The notes beneath the pieces are model-generated. The model was not told where the DNA came from. It worked only from the letters and a program-made list of their open reading frames with translations, and did not search any database. A stretch of DNA of 64,000 bases from positions 3,918,501-3,982,500 of the forward strand of contig OX463820.1 in assembly GCA_949825045.1 (NCBI GenBank), given 5' to 3'. The position numbers were made by a program, and so were the translations under genes. Positions 11,151-22,738 of this stretch are shown one piece after another (position 1 is the first letter of the stretch; every line of letters begins with the position of its first letter). The stretch comes from Argyresthia goedartella (lineage: Eukaryota > Arthropoda > Insecta > Lepidoptera > Argyresthiidae).

Positions 11151-12044
11151 TGAAAATCGTTAACACTACTATGGAGTGATTCAATCTTTCAGAGTTTTTT
11201 CGCGTCACTATATGTCAGCAAAAACAGCTGTTGAATGAAGTCATACGAGAGACAGTATTCAATTCATTCATTCATTTTTCTGTCTGCTTCGTGTGTGCTG
11301 GTCGTGCAGGTTAGTTTTTATATTCGTTTAATTTTTATTATCATGTAAATAAATCGTGATTTCCAATCTTGTACTCTGCGCAATCAAAGTTAGTACGAGA
11401 ATTTAGAATCAGGAACTATTAAGTTAGCTTCGCTTTTAAGGAGTGATACAAAATAGTTAGAAACTGGGTTCCAACTTCGGTGACAATGTTATCTTTTATT
11501 TATGTGACGTTTTTGTAATCCCTTTCTCTTTGGTTTATAACTAATTTGTATGATTAGCAATAACCTCAATTGCTACCATTAATTAACTAAAAAAATATTC
11601 TCCAATCTCCAATTATGCTGATATATTTCATTAGACAAATGTTTCCAAAGCTGCTTGAAAACTATGAACTAACTATCTAATAATATTAAACACTTTCTAA
11701 GCAGGTATTTAGTTTTAGAATAGAAGCAGCGGGCTATAGGTGTTCAGTCCGACTAAATAAGTTTATCTATACATATACAGTTTATCCTGAAACTCAACCT
11801 GGTAAAATAAAAAAAAGCTATGTCACGGTTCCAAAAATATTTGCTTATTTTAAAGATCGACATCACATTTAGTTACTGTGACAGCAAACTTAGCAATTCT
11901 TCTAAGATTTCTTTACCAACATGATGTTGAATCTTGATCTTGTTGAATGATCTTAACCAACAAATTGAGCAGAATATTTCGTCAGATTGATAAAAAAATA
12001 CTTAGTTAGTTTGGTTCTTGTGGTTTGACAAAATCTTGTAAGTC
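11151..12044 (+). other. Intergenic; possible non-coding first exon near 11200-11310
   Basis: TCGTGCAG|GTTAGT near 11305-11320 looks like the end of a 5' UTR exon on the plus strand. The SWEET gene needs an upstream exon because an acceptor (AAATTCCAG) lies just before its ATG, so this is one candidate; other positions are equally possible. Nothing else was recognised to 12044. Confidence 0.2.
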
Positions 12045-12262
12045 ATCTTTGACTCATCATAATAAAAAACATACTGCACTACCCTTGGCAAGTTTATTCA
12101 AGTTTATTAAAAAATTGTCCTATTTAGGATTTTGAAAAAGTAAGCATAACACTAGTTCATCTTTGACTCATCATAAAAAAAACATACTACACTATCCTTG
12201 GCAAGTTTATTCCAAAATTGGCCTATTTGGTAAGGATTTTGAAAAAGTATAACACTAGTTTC
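12045..12262. repeat. Two-copy tandem duplication of about 110 bp
   Basis: CATCTTTGACTCATCATAA ... CCTTGGCAAGTTTATT ... GGATTTTGAAAAAGTA occurs twice in direct orientation, with small indels. Confidence 0.75.
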
Positions 12263-12789
12263 TTACCTATCAAAAATAAAAATAAATAATAGTATTAAAG
12301 ATCAGTTGAATGTTAATACAGTGCCACCTCAATTCACTGTGCGTTCAAGAATTAAAAAAAACATGGAGGTTAGGTACTAATAATATTGATTTCCGCATCT
12401 GATTTGCACATGTCCTCTGGGTAGTGCTAACGAGCAACAATCCATTACCAAAATCTTTCCTTTTCAGGCTCTCTTCTCAAAAGAGAATCTTTCAATGAGG
12501 TGATCACACTTGACACTGGCATAATAAATGACCTCCACAGAAGTTGGACAACATTAAGAATAATGAATTACTGTGGCAGTGGCAGTTTCAAGGACAGTTA
12601 CTGCTGTTTTGTTAGATAGTTTATCTTTGATGATTAACTAAATGGGTTCTACATAATTAGATATAGTTTGTCAATGTTAGGAGTAAGGAGTGTCTCAAAA
12701 TACTTATCTTGGCAGTTATTCGGAATTTGATATGGATTACTGAAAACAATGCCCAACCTTAGCATACCATATATTACCTACACAACTAA

Positions 12790-13290
12790 TTAATTTTAAT
12801 GGGCAACAAATATAATGACCACCAACATATTTTTCTTCTATCCAAAATGGGTAAATGCTACCCAAAATGGGTAAATGATCACCAAAATTGGCAGAAAATA
12901 TTAGGGCAAAATACTGCGATAGCTTAGATAAAGATTAATGGCAACAAATATAATGATCACCAAAATATTTTTTTCCTACCCAAAATGGATAAATGAACAC
13001 CAAAAGTTGCAAAAAATACCAGGGCAAAATACTGCGGTAGCTTAGGTGAAGGGTAAAGGGGGTGAGCGAAGCGAAGCCCCCTTTATCCTTTGTGTTAGGT
13101 TGAACATGTAAGAACAACAAAAAATACTTAAAACATAAACTTAAGTACACAAAACATAAAAAGAAGTTGGGTGATCATTTATCCAAATACAATGTAGTGG
13201 TCGTTTACTAATTCTGGTGGTCGTTTCGAATTTATTGGTAGTAAAATAGGTGCGTTTTTGGTTATCGTTTGAACATAAGCCGTTTTAATT
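12790..13290 (+). mobile_element. Hairpin-core repeat, type 1 arms (copy II)
   Basis: Core GGTAGCTTAGGTGAAGGGTA, then AAAGGGGGTGAGCGAAGCGA and AGCCCCCTTTATCC, at about 13030-13095. The arms carry multiple ATGATCACCAAAA / TGGGTAAATG motifs on the left and GGTGATCATTTATCC, TGGTGGTCGTTT on the right. The left arm is itself partly duplicated (12800-12935 and 12938-13030). It is an inverted copy relative to 3545-3900. Confidence 0.65.
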
Positions 13291-13377
13291 TGAATTCAAT
13301 TAACAATTCAATATTTATTTTTTCGCCTGTCAAAAATCTTTCTTTTACAACCATTATACAGATATTGTCAATTTTCT

Positions 13378-13809
13378 AGTCCCCTGAATACCGCCTGGAG
13401 GGGGTCGCGGCGCATAGGTATTCTATGCATGCAATAGATTTATAACAAAAAGTTAATAATGTTAGTTCTTATCAAGTGTTTTCCCACCGCTTTATCCGAG
13501 AGACCTATGCGCGAAAATCCTCCAGTCTCGATACGTTAATCATGATTAATCTGACTATGGAACTACGCCTTCCATTAAATCTCTCTCCATTAAGTCTAAA
13601 AAACGCTTGTAATAAAAAATAACAAACAACAATTTAGAACGCAACTGTTCTTCGGGCGCCTGAGAAAGAGACGCGAGAGAGACGCAGCGCGACTGGCGAG
13701 CCAATCAAAGCTCACGAAATGCTTGCAGCTGGTCGCAGCCCATGCGCATATATCATCTCCCTCCCCTGACCTCCCCTGACCTGATGCCCCTCTCTGGGTC
13801 AGGGGACTA
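13378..13809. mobile_element. MITE-like element with 11-bp terminal inverted repeats
   Basis: TAGTCCCCTGA at 13378-13388 is matched by its exact reverse complement TCAGGGGACTA at 13799-13809. The interior is GC-rich near the right end (direct repeat CCCTGACCTC) and encodes nothing. No target duplication was resolved. Confidence 0.5.
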
Positions 13810-13924
13810 CAAAGCTGGCACTACCCTATACATAAATATAATCCAACCACTCAGCGCGATTCTACTGGTGTCATACAAAACCAACTAACATTTTCAAACA
13901 CACTTTTTTAATTAGTTTAGTTAA

Positions 13925-14215
13925 GTGCGCTCGCTCGCGCTGTGGTCTAGTTGGTTCCACGCCCGCTTCTCACACTGGAGATGCGGGTTCGAGTCCAGTC
14001 CTGACCATGTACCAATGACGTTACGTGCACTACGACGTTCTAACGGTGAAGGAAAACACCGTGAGGAAACCCACAATCCCCATAGCGGCGACGATGGGCT
14101 AGCCCCCTGTCAGGCAAAATGGAGTATTGAATAACTGGCTAAAAGTGGGCACAATTTTGCCTCTGCCATCCCTCATGGGAAAAGGCGCGACACCATGCCA
14201 TGCCATGTCATGTTA
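13925..14215 (+). mobile_element. tRNA-derived SINE
   Basis: The head has A- and B-box-like sequences (TGGTCTAGTTGG and GGGTTCGAGTCC), followed by CTGACCATGTACCAATGAC and a body with GGGCTAGCCCCCTGTCAGGC, AATGGAGTATTGAATAACTGG and GCCTCTGCCATCCC. Partial copies occur at 8755, 10885, 52440, 52665 and 58175. It would be transcribed by RNA polymerase III if active. Confidence 0.75.
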
Positions 14216-14278
14216 TAAAACACCCCATTGCACAAGAACCAAAAGGTCCGCGGCAACCCATGCCACGCCACCCCATTC

Positions 14279-14566
14279 GGGAGAGATGGGTAACTTGATG
14301 GGTGAGAGAGATGGGTAACTTGATGGGTGAGAGAGATGGGTAACTTGATGGGTGAGAGAGATGGGTAACTTGATGGGTGAGAGAGATGGGTAACTTGATG
14401 GGTGAGAGAGATGGGTAACTTGATGGGTGAGAGAGATGGGTAACTTGATGGGTGAGAGAGATGGGTAACTTGATGGGTGAGAGAGATGGGTAACTTGATG
14501 GGTGAGAGAGATGGGTAACTTGATGGGTGAGAGAGATGGGTAACTTGATGGGTGAGAGGGATGGGA
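14279..14566. repeat. 25-bp minisatellite, about 11.5 copies
   Basis: Near-perfect tandem copies of a unit containing GAGATGGGTAACTTGATGGG, one every 25 bp, directly after the SINE. The 135-codon ORF on the minus strand here is only the three-frame translation of the repeat. Confidence 0.95.
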
Positions 14567-14871
14567 TCTTTACCTCTCAACGACCTATGGCAGCTACAGA
14601 CGCCATTCCTCCGCTATAGGTTCCGAATTTAATACCACAGCATGAGGTACAAAATCGCGATGTCTCAATAATTTCGTGGGAATATGGGAAAAGGCGTAAC
14701 TATGTTATTTGAATGATCAGTATAGTTGTGTCGGCTCCAGCATCGGTCTCACTACCTTATTTATTAGCAATGGCAGAGCGATCAGTAGCATGACTATAAT
14801 TTGAAATGATACTTTGCAGTATCATTTACATGATACATTGCTTTACATATCATGAGCCTCCACTCCTCCAC

Positions 14872-15130
14872 AGCTCCGTGGCGTAATGGGTTTTACGCTT
14901 GCTCCTCACGCAGGAGATGCAGGTTCGAAACCCGATCATGTATCTATGAGATAATTGGACGTTCTGTACCGGCTACTAACGCTACGTGGTAGTGGTCGTA
15001 AAACCCCTCCATCAACTACACTGAGCCAGCGTGGTGGAGTATGGCTTAATCTTACACTTATCCAGGTAAAGGCCTGTGCCCTTTGGTGGGACATTAATGG
15101 GCTACATATATTATCATGAGCCTGAGTAAA
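14872..15130 (+). mobile_element. tRNA-derived SINE, second family
   Basis: The head CTCCGTGGCGTAATGGGTTT ... GAGATGCAGGTTCGAAACCC has A- and B-box-like segments. The body contains CAGCGTGGTGGAGTATGGCT and ACATTAATGGGCTAC, a tail arrangement common among moth SINEs. Not a functional tRNA, because the cloverleaf is not conserved. Confidence 0.6.
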
Positions 15131-16090
15131 GAGTCTGGTGAAAACTAGATCCAACCTCATATAGTAATAAAGCCTGATCAGCAAAATAGAACATCTGCTC
15201 TAAAGGGAAAAATTCTGCTGGAAACTATGTTTTTGTTTATAATCCAGTTTTTAGGACATTTTCGTTTTTGGAAAACAATTTAGGCATCTACCTACTTCAT
15301 ATTTTTTGGCTTAGCGAAATGTTCAAATCCAAACTGTAATTAATTTCTCGCGACCCGTACACAAAATAAACGGAACGCGCGATTTTCAGCCTTGAAGCGT
15401 GGTGTTAGAGTTATAATTATAAACCTATGAACGTCGACGGGTCGTCGAGAAGTATTCATATTAATATTGTTTATTTTCTATTGAAATCATAATGGTAAGG
15501 TAACAAAACATTTTACAAGCAAAGGCGAGCTTATCTCTAAACAAAGATTATCCAGTATCCAGATTATTAGAACGTATCCATACATACCTAACTAACTACT
15601 TTGTCCACATTTAGACTATTTCCCAGAGTAAAGTACGAACTTGCCCTGAAATATTATCGTGGATCGCTAGTCGTCATACTTAGGTCGAACTCTTGCACTC
15701 TCTTCTATGAGACACGATACAACAGTCAAGGATTAACAAACACACCTTCCTATCCTTCGTTCCTTCCTTCATATATCGATGGTTGCGTCAATCGGCTACC
15801 CCTCTCTCAAGCATAATGTAAAATTGATTTCTCAACCAACTCTGCCACCCGCAAGGAAAAAGCGCGACGGTGTGTGTGTTTTTGTTTTATCTGTTGGACT
15901 AACATCCTATGACGTTCGCGATATAATACCCGGTGGGTGTGTGTCTGACGTCAGGAGTCAATTTAGAACCTATTAATAATGATATCTAGATTATCTAGTC
16001 AAGGGTACAGCAGTTTATAGCTGTCAGGAGACGCGCAATAGTCTGTGTATAGTAAACAGGCCCGAGTATCTTATGCAACACGAATATCAA
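15131..16090. other. Intergenic; LINE tail remnant, no gene
   Basis: AAAGGCGAGCTTATCTCTAA at about 15520-15540 is the LINE C-type tail hairpin on the minus strand, diverged. The rest shows nothing recognisable. Confidence 0.45.
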
Positions 16091-16091
16091 T

Positions 16092-16466
16092 AGTGTATCT
16101 GTCACCGTAAGATAGTCAAAACCCTTAGTTGATAAACTAACGCGTTAGTCGATCAACTATCGATAGTTAGTAAACCAGACCGACAGGGTTTAGAATTTTC
16201 GAATTTTATAGATATGAATAGAATTTTAGCTCGCCCCTTCTAGTCTTTACCTAAGCTACCGCAGTGTTTGCCCTGGTATTTCATGTGCAATTCAAGTTTA
16301 AACCAGTTTACTGTTTAACGGTTTTAACCGTTAGTTTAGTAACTAACGCGTCATATAGTAAGCAGTACTCTACAGTTTATTACCTGTCGATAGTTGACCA
16401 ACCAATGAGAAAAAAACGTTAGTTTATCAACTAACGGTTTGGACAATCTTACGGTGACATATCGAT
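16092..16466. mobile_element. MITE with about 45-bp terminal inverted repeats, containing a hairpin-core remnant
   Basis: GTCACCGTAAGATAGTCAAA ... AGTTGATAAACTAACG at the left end is mirrored by CGTTAGTTTATCAACTAACG ... CTTACGGTGACAT at the right end. Inside, 16240-16290 (TTACCTAAGCTACCGCAGTG TTTGCCCTGGTATTT) is a piece of the hairpin-core family. No coding sequence. Confidence 0.65.
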
Positions 16467-16599
16467 TGCTCCCAAAAGGGCGCAAATTGTTTTTCGAGTT
16501 TCGAGACTCGAGCCTCAGACAAATCTGCAATATTCTACACATTCTACATATTCATTAATGCACAGCAAATATAGTCAGGTATAGGTACAGACACGTACA

Positions 16600-16705
16600 A
16601 GAAATGTTATAAACAAGGGCGAGCTTATCTCTAAAGCGATATTTCCTTCAGCAAACCTAGGCAAGACAGGAGAGTTTATGCAACAGGACAGTCAATATCA
16701 ATGCT
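16600..16705 (-). mobile_element. LINE C-type 3' tail
   Basis: Minus-strand copy of the tail: GGGCGAGCTTATCTCTAAAG, then TCAGCAAACCTAGGCAAGAC AGGAGAG, the complement of the end seen at 44760-44825. Confidence 0.7.
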
Positions 16706-16826
16706 CAGGACACTCCCTACCTTCTCTATACCTACCTACCTGCAACAGTAGCCATGTTATTGCAATTCTGAATATTAGAAATTTTAAATCGTTTAAAAAA
16801 ATACCAATCATTCAAATATTAACTCA

Positions 16827-17255
16827 CATAATAGTAGTTTATGTGACTGCTGCATAATGCCTAATTATGTACGGTTACATACACTAGTTTATCTTCACAC
16901 ATATCATAAGCTCTCTTTGATGTGTTCAGGAACCGCATGTTTGACCGGCATTGTGGCTCTGCAATTGTTTAACTTGTTCTGTAGCACCAACTTCACGCAG
17001 GCGGGCGTCGGCGTTCGAAATTTGAATGTCAGTACCAACTTCACAAACAAACTAGGGACGGCACGCGGGTGGGCGTCGGCGTTCGAAATTTGAATGTCAT
17101 TATATGTAGAAAAACTACACATAATGACCATAATGTGTAGTTTTCCAGATACGAAACGAGTTTTTAACAAGTAGTTTAACATAATGCTGATCCTTACGTG
17201 CGGTTTTTGAACGCAGTAAAGAGGGTTTATGATACGTGTGTAGATAAATACCTAT
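16827..17255. repeat. Compound inverted repeat (MITE-like), copy 2
   Basis: Shares modules with 1-870: TAGTAGTTTATGTGACTG at the left end, two copies of GGGCGTCGGCGTTCGAAATT, the CTACACATAATGACC hairpin near 17105-17145, and GCAGTAAAGAGGGTTTATGA at the right end. Confidence 0.65.
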
Positions 17256-17540
17256 TCGTATCAATATTGAGGCAACTTTTGGAACACACCTGAACAAAGG
17301 ATCATGACTCTCGACAGATAGGTTCTCACCTAGTTCGCGAGTCATAATTAATCATTCTATCGCTATGACCAAGCCTGTTAATTTAACGATTTTGCCAGAG
17401 GCGATTATAAGGAGAACGACATCTTCGGGAGTAAAGTAAAAGGCTTGAGATGCGCGCAAATACGAGACTATACTAGACTTTATTATAGGGAATCCTAGCT
17501 TATATACTAGGTTGGTACATGTTATTAATGACGTGCATAA
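17256..17540. other. Nothing recognised
   Basis: Short AT-rich spacer before LINE A, with no gene or repeat identified. Confidence 0.4.
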
Positions 17541-17558
17541 GATGAATATAATACGTGC

Positions 17559-18023
17559 GTGATGAATGGAGGTGGTTCTTTAATCTTAGTAAAAAATAAT
17601 ATTAAGGTGAAACAACGGAAAGATATTCTTGCACTTACTGTAGAAAGACAAATAGAGGTATCCTGTGTTGAGTTGGATAGCCATATTATTGTTTGTGTCT
17701 ACAGACCTCCGAGAGATGAAAACGGCCATGGCAATTTTGAAATGTTCGAGAAAATTATGGAGGATGCCCTCATTATACTTTGTAATAACAGAAAAAAGTT
17801 AATTATTTGTGGCGATTTTAATGTAGATTTGCTTGATACAACATTGAAACAACGATTAATAACTCTGTTCAAATCATTTAATTTATGTCATATATTTCTA
17901 GAGCCGACTAGAATTACACTTACCAGCCAAACTTGCTTAGATAACGTATTTTGTGACTGTGCATTCACAAGTAAAAATGTAATTAACTGCTTACCCTCCG
18001 ATCACAGTGGTCAAACAGTTTAA
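17559..18023 (+). pseudogene. LINE A endonuclease segment
   Basis: Exonuclease-endonuclease-phosphatase type domain: GGGSLILVK near the start, CVYRPPRDENG, IICGDFNVDLL, and SDHSG just before the TAA. Downstream coding continues in the same frame, so the stop is a point mutation in a once longer ORF. It would have nicked target DNA. Confidence 0.75.
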
Positions 18024-18098
18024 TTCCCAATTGCCAGTAAAAATAGGACTGATCCATCATTTTATAGGCCTATTACATCCCATAGACTAGAGACGTAT

Positions 18099-19409
18099 AT
18101 GAAAAAGTTAGATATAAATTTGCCAGTACCGGATTTTGATGAACAGAACCCAAACAAAATCTACTCAGACTTCTTCAGCATTATTCAGACAGAATTAAAG
18201 AAAGTCAGTGACTACAACGGTAAATCTAAATTTAATGACTGGGCAACGTTTGGAATTCGTAAAAGTAGAGTTATCTTATATGACCTTTATGAACAAAAAA
18301 CCTATAACTTTGATCGAAAATTTCATGACTACGTTAAAAAATATTCCAAAACTTTCAAGTTGGTTTGTAGAACTGCAAAAACTTTACACATTAATAGAAA
18401 AATTCAAAATTCAAATAATAGAATGAAAACAGTTTGGCAAATAATAAACCGCGAAACTGGCAAAGTTATACCAAGGGACAATGATTTCTGCCTAAAGATA
18501 GGTGATGATGTTGTTAAATCCAGCGCTGATGTTGCTCGAGCTTTTGAAACATTCTTCACCAATGTACCCTTACTCACAACAGACCGTCTAAATTCATCTC
18601 CATATGAAGCAGAGACTTTATTAAAAAATAACACTAGCGCCAGTAATGTATATTTAAAATTTCATCATGTATATCCCCAGGACATTGTCAAAACGTTTAA
18701 ATTACTTAACTTAAAAAATACGGAAGACCTGTGGGGTATATCAGTCAAAGTCATTGGTTCAGTAATTCTAGTTATAGCCCCACACTTAGCTTATATATTC
18801 AATAAATGTGTTGACGATGGGGCTTTCCCAGACCTCATGAAACACAGTAAACTGATACCTCTGTTCAAGTCGGGAGATAAGGGTGATCCTTCAAATTTCA
18901 GACCAATATCTGTTCTTCCAACACTAAGTAAAATATTTGAAAAGATTATACTCAATCAAATGCTCTCACACTTCAACCGTACAAAACAACTCCATGCCAA
19001 ACAATACGGTTTCACTAGGGGTAAATCGACTACGGATGCAGGTATTACCCTTATATCTCATATTTATTCTGCATGGGAGGCCGCACAGGATGCTATCGGA
19101 GTTTTTTGCGACCTGTCGAAGGCGTTTGATTGTGTTGATCATAATACGCTATTAATTAAATTAAATCATTACGGAGTTAGAAATAAAGCGTTGGATCTAC
19201 TAAGATCATACCTAAGCAATAGAATTCAAAAGGCAGAAGTTAACGGCGTAAAATCTGATGGATCGGGTGTTAAAATGGGCGTTCCACAAGGTTCCATATT
19301 AGGCCCTTTCTTATTCCTGGTATATATTAATGTTCTGCCTTTCATGGTGGAGAAATTAACTGACATAGTGTTGTTTGCTGATGATACTTCACTGGTCTTC
19401 AAAATTTAA
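18099..19409 (+). pseudogene. LINE A reverse transcriptase
   Basis: 436 codons with the RT palm motifs FCDLSKAFDCVDH and FADDTS (catalytic aspartates present) and fingers motif YRPI-like FRPISVLPTLSK. Ends at an in-frame TAA just after FADDTSLVFKI; the thumb continues at 19446 in the same frame. Confidence 0.85.
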
Positions 19410-19445
19410 AGACAAAAAGGAGAATTTGATGATGTTAATGGTGTA

Positions 19446-19994
19446 TTGTCTTTAACCTTGAATTGGTTCACAGTTAATAATTTATTGTTAAACGCTGGTA
19501 AAACCAAGTGTATCAAATTCTCACTTCCAAATGTCAGGCAAGTTGAGACCAGTTTGGTGTTAGACAACAGCACGTTAGAATTAGTAAATGATACGAAGTT
19601 TCTTGGAATAACCATTGATAGCAAATTGCAGTGGGGACCCCACATAGATAAATTGGCTGGTAAATTAAGTTCTGCGGCTTACGCTGTTAGGAACATCAGA
19701 CAAAGCACAGATGTGGCTACATCTAGGCTAGTATATTTTAGTTACTTTCATAGTGTGATGTCCTATGGTATCTTGTTGTGGGGGAAAGCAGCGGATATTC
19801 AAACTATTTTTATTTTACAGAAAAGAGCTATTCGAGCAATTTATAATTTAAAACGAACAGACTCCTTAAGAGAGCTTTTTAAAGAAATTGACATACTAAC
19901 AGTAGCTAGTCAATTTATTTTCGAAAATATAATGTATGTACGCAAGAACCTTACAACATTTCCAAACTTAGCGATAGCTGTAATGTTTACCTAA
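19446..19994 (+). pseudogene. LINE A ORF2 C-terminal part
   Basis: Same frame as the RT before it. Contains LNAGKTKCIKFSLPN, LVNDTKFLGITIDSKLQWGP and GILLWGKAADIQTIFILQKR, the typical region after the RT palm. A frameshift near 19965 leaves RNNHRLCAPRFRLAK in another frame. Confidence 0.75.
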
Positions 19995-20515
19995 GAAATA
20001 ATCACAGACTATGTGCGCCCCGTTTTAGACTCGCGAAGGTTAGCAATTCTTTCAAGGGTCAGTGCATTCTCTACTACAATAAGATACCTCTGGAGATTTT
20101 GAAATTGCCATTTGAGCAATTTAAAAAGCATGTTAAAGCGACTTTGTCGAAAAAGGGATATTACAATGTTCAAGATTACTTAAATGACAGGACTGTATGG
20201 GGTTAGTCTGGCTCAACACAGACCTTGCTGTTAATAATTTTGTAATTATTTATTCCAGCTTATTAAATAAAAATAAATCATAATTGTATTAGTTAAGCAC
20301 AACCTATTTTTAAAAGAGATCTAAAAATCAATCTGTGGGAGTTTCTACGCCCTTCTTCTCCCACAGTGGTCCAATGTAGAGAAGAGGCAAAAAATGACGT
20401 TTGCTAAGAATATGTAAATATCTACAGTAATAAAGTACTTTTGAGTTTGAGTTTGAAATATAAATATACCTTATCTGTGACGGTCGTCAACTTATCTTAA
20501 CATTACGTGAAAATA

Positions 20516-21475
20516 CATTCAGTCAAAAAAGTATCGGGAATGGATAATTTGTCTATGGTTCCAAATTCAAATTTGTTTTTTTTTTGTTGTTTTTCAATTG
20601 GCACACCTGTTTTCCATTTTGGCGCGGATTTTGAGTTGAATCTGTTGTTTATATTTATTATAGTGCTGTTTTTAGTTAGATCATATCTAGTGTGTACTGC
20701 GAATTTCACTATGGACAAAAATATCAAACAAAGAGTTTGTCTTAAATATTGCATCGCCAACGGAATTTCGTGTTCGGAGTCACTGAAAATGTTACAGAAG
20801 GCTTACGGTGAATCGACTTTATCAAAAACACGTGCTTATGAGTGGTACAAAACGTTTAAAAGCGGTCGAGATGTGATAGAAGATTTGCCTCGCTCTGGTA
20901 GGCCATCAACATCTTCAACTGAAGTTAACGTCGCAAAAGTGAAGGAATTAGTGACTGAACATCCTCATTCAAATTTGAGAGAGATAGCCGCTGAACTTTC
21001 TGTTTCTCACGAGTCGATCCGCACCATTTTAAATAATCACTTGGGTATGAAACATGTTGCTGCTCGGCTGGTCCCAAAAGACCTGAATTTTCTCCAAAAA
21101 CTCAATCGCATAAGAGTCGCTGAGGACATGCTCGAACGAGTCAATTCCGACCCAACATTCTTGAAACGCATTGTTACTGGTGACGAGACGTGGGTTTACG
21201 AGTTTGACATGCAAACTTCCTTTTTCCTAAACCCAAATTACCACTTCGTGGCACACGTTTTCATTCGGTAGAAGACATAAAGTAGAATTCGCGACGAGAA
21301 CTGAACTCAATTCCGGAAAAAGCGTTTAAAAAATGTTTTGATGATTGGACTATTCGTTGGCGTAAGTGTATCGTTTCTGATGGAGCATACTTTGAAGGCG
21401 ATAAAATAAATTTAGATGAATAACTAACATTTTGTGTATTATTGATCTTTTCCCGGTACTTTCTTGACAGAGTAG
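20516..21475 (+). mobile_element. mariner element, internally deleted
   Basis: Terminal repeats CATTCAGTCAAAAAAGTATC at the left and, reading inward from the right, CTACTCTGTCAAGAAAGTAC. Each end is flanked by TA (20514-20515 and 21476-21477), the mariner target duplication. About 960 bp against roughly 1.3 kb for intact mariners; the missing part is the middle of the transposase catalytic domain. Confidence 0.85.
20711..21271 (+). pseudogene. mariner transposase, truncated
   Basis: Starts MDKNIKQRVCLKYCIANGI, with the two helix-turn-helix segments (about residues 1-110: AYEWYKTFKSGRDVIEDLPR, SGRPST) and the start of the DDE domain (VTGDETWVYEFD, first catalytic Asp). After QTS the frame runs into a deletion junction; the second and third aspartates are lost. 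The extreme C-terminus (FEGDKINLDE) remains near 21395-21423. The upstream ATG at 20507 was not used because the residues before 20711 are non-coding in character. Confidence 0.85.
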
Positions 21476-21477
21476 TA

Positions 21478-21964
21478 TGACTAACATAGTCGACCGCCAC
21501 AACGATGAAATTTATTTGGTTAGAAGATATTCTTGGCTCAATAAACCATTTTTGTGATTATTTTATTTTATTTTATAATCAGAACTTCACAACACGCTTA
21601 TTTGTCACGAGCGGTCTTTTATTTCGACTTTGCTTGTTTAAGCGGTGTTCTGATCGATTCATTTTTCAAAAGCGAATAAAATTCCTATTTGCCAGAATTA
21701 TATAATTTTAGCTGTTGCCCGCAACTTCATCTGTGTGTTCCTAGGAATTATCATTAACCGAGATAACGTTACCCTCATTCTGGTGCAGTCGGATAAAAAG
21801 TATCTTTGTGCTAAATTTCATTCAAATCCGTTCAGCCGTTTTGGCGCGATTGAGGCACAAACACAACATGCAAACTTCTAAACATCGCTAATTTGACATT
21901 TTTAATATTAGTTGGATATTATAGCTACAGGGTTTTGTATATTTATACATTTTAACGTTTATTT
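21478..21964. repeat. Common moth interspersed repeat; otherwise no gene
   Basis: 21710-21905 contains AGCTGTTGCCCGCAACTTCA, AAATTTCATTCAAATCCGTT and CAGCCGTTTTGGCGCGATTG, a repeat seen throughout moth genomes. 21505-21705 shows nothing recognised. Confidence 0.55.
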
Positions 21965-22182
21965 ATTTTATTTTTATTTTTATTTGTAAGAAAACAAACG
22001 GTCACATATAATTACAATGACACGATAAATAAGCTTATAAAGTAGACCTTGAGTTTCATGAAAAAAATATAATTAAAAGTAACATGCCTTGCGAGAGCCA
22101 ATTAGTAGGTTTGGCAAACTATTGGAACAACAATTAAAATGACAACATGAAAACAATAAAAATAAAAATATTATTCTAAAAA

Positions 22183-22419
22183 TTAAACAATATATGCTTT
22201 TGAGCCTAAAGAAATATTAAATATGTCAATATCTGGGCCAGAAAGTTGTTTGTTATAAAAGTTCGGGGTTCGCCTCGTGTATGAATTTTGAGCATAGTTG
22301 GTACGACAGCGAGTAACTACAAAGACGTCATGGGATCTGCTAGATATTCGGGGGATTTTAAAATTTCGATGTTCATGTATGTATGGACAGTCAACAATAT
22401 TGGAGAGGGTTTTAAACAA
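22183..22419 (-). pseudogene. LINE B ORF2 C-terminal fragment
   Basis: SRSHDVFVVTRCRTNYAQNS ... YNKQLSGPDIDIFN is the typical end of this kind of LINE polyprotein, in which a conserved H-D-V-F and R-T-N-Y pattern is expected. Confidence 0.65.
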
Positions 22420-22638
22420 GAATCATGCGTCCATGAACTGTCTACGGCTTGCTAATAGAGGGATCCTATGAAATTCAGCTGATATTTCAGCAGAGACAAA
22501 ATAATGAGTTCTTATGTCAAGCGCCTTCAAAAACTTTCTTTGTATTTTTTCGAGCCGGTTGATGTGCGTTTCGTATTGTAGACTCACGCAACAGAACAGA
22601 ACTCAAGGATGCTCCGAACGTAGGCAATCTAAAGAGTC

Positions 22639-22738
22639 GTGGGGAGTCGGGGTCAGGTCGACGGACCTCTTTCCGAAGTATCGCCTCTGTCCACTCCTGT
22701 GGACAGGACAGGTCATCGGATGGCCCTTGCGGGCGGAC
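22639..22738. mobile_element. 100-bp GC-rich insert flanked by 10-bp direct repeats
   Basis: Bounded by CTAAAGAGTC at 22629-22638 and again at 22739-22748. Removal of one repeat plus the insert restores collinearity with the LINE B coding sequence. It has a small inverted repeat (GTCCACTCCTGTGGAC) and no A tail. Origin unknown: a retroposed structured RNA or a small element. Confidence 0.6.

Larger units (their letters stand above)
17541..20458 (+). mobile_element. LINE A: 5'-truncated non-LTR retrotransposon
   Basis: One reading frame runs from an endonuclease domain (GGGSLILVK, ICGDFNVDLL, LPSDHSG) through a reverse transcriptase (YRPIT, ISVLPTLSKIFE, QYGFTRGKSTTDA, FCDLSKAFDCVDHNTLL, GVPQGSILGP, FADDTSL) to the C-terminal region and a 3' UTR ending in a short GAGTTTGAGTTTGAA tail. 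It is broken by in-frame TAA stops at 18021 and 19407 and a frameshift near 19965. The endonuclease N-terminus is missing. The RT pattern suggests the CR1/L2/Jockey group; the exact clade is uncertain. Further 3' ends of this family are at 23210-23940, 36430-36800, 36985-37265 and 37480-37622. Confidence 0.85.

Noticed and set aside
14173..14580. 135-codon minus-strand ORF
   Set aside because: Repeating 25-residue product of the 25-bp minisatellite.
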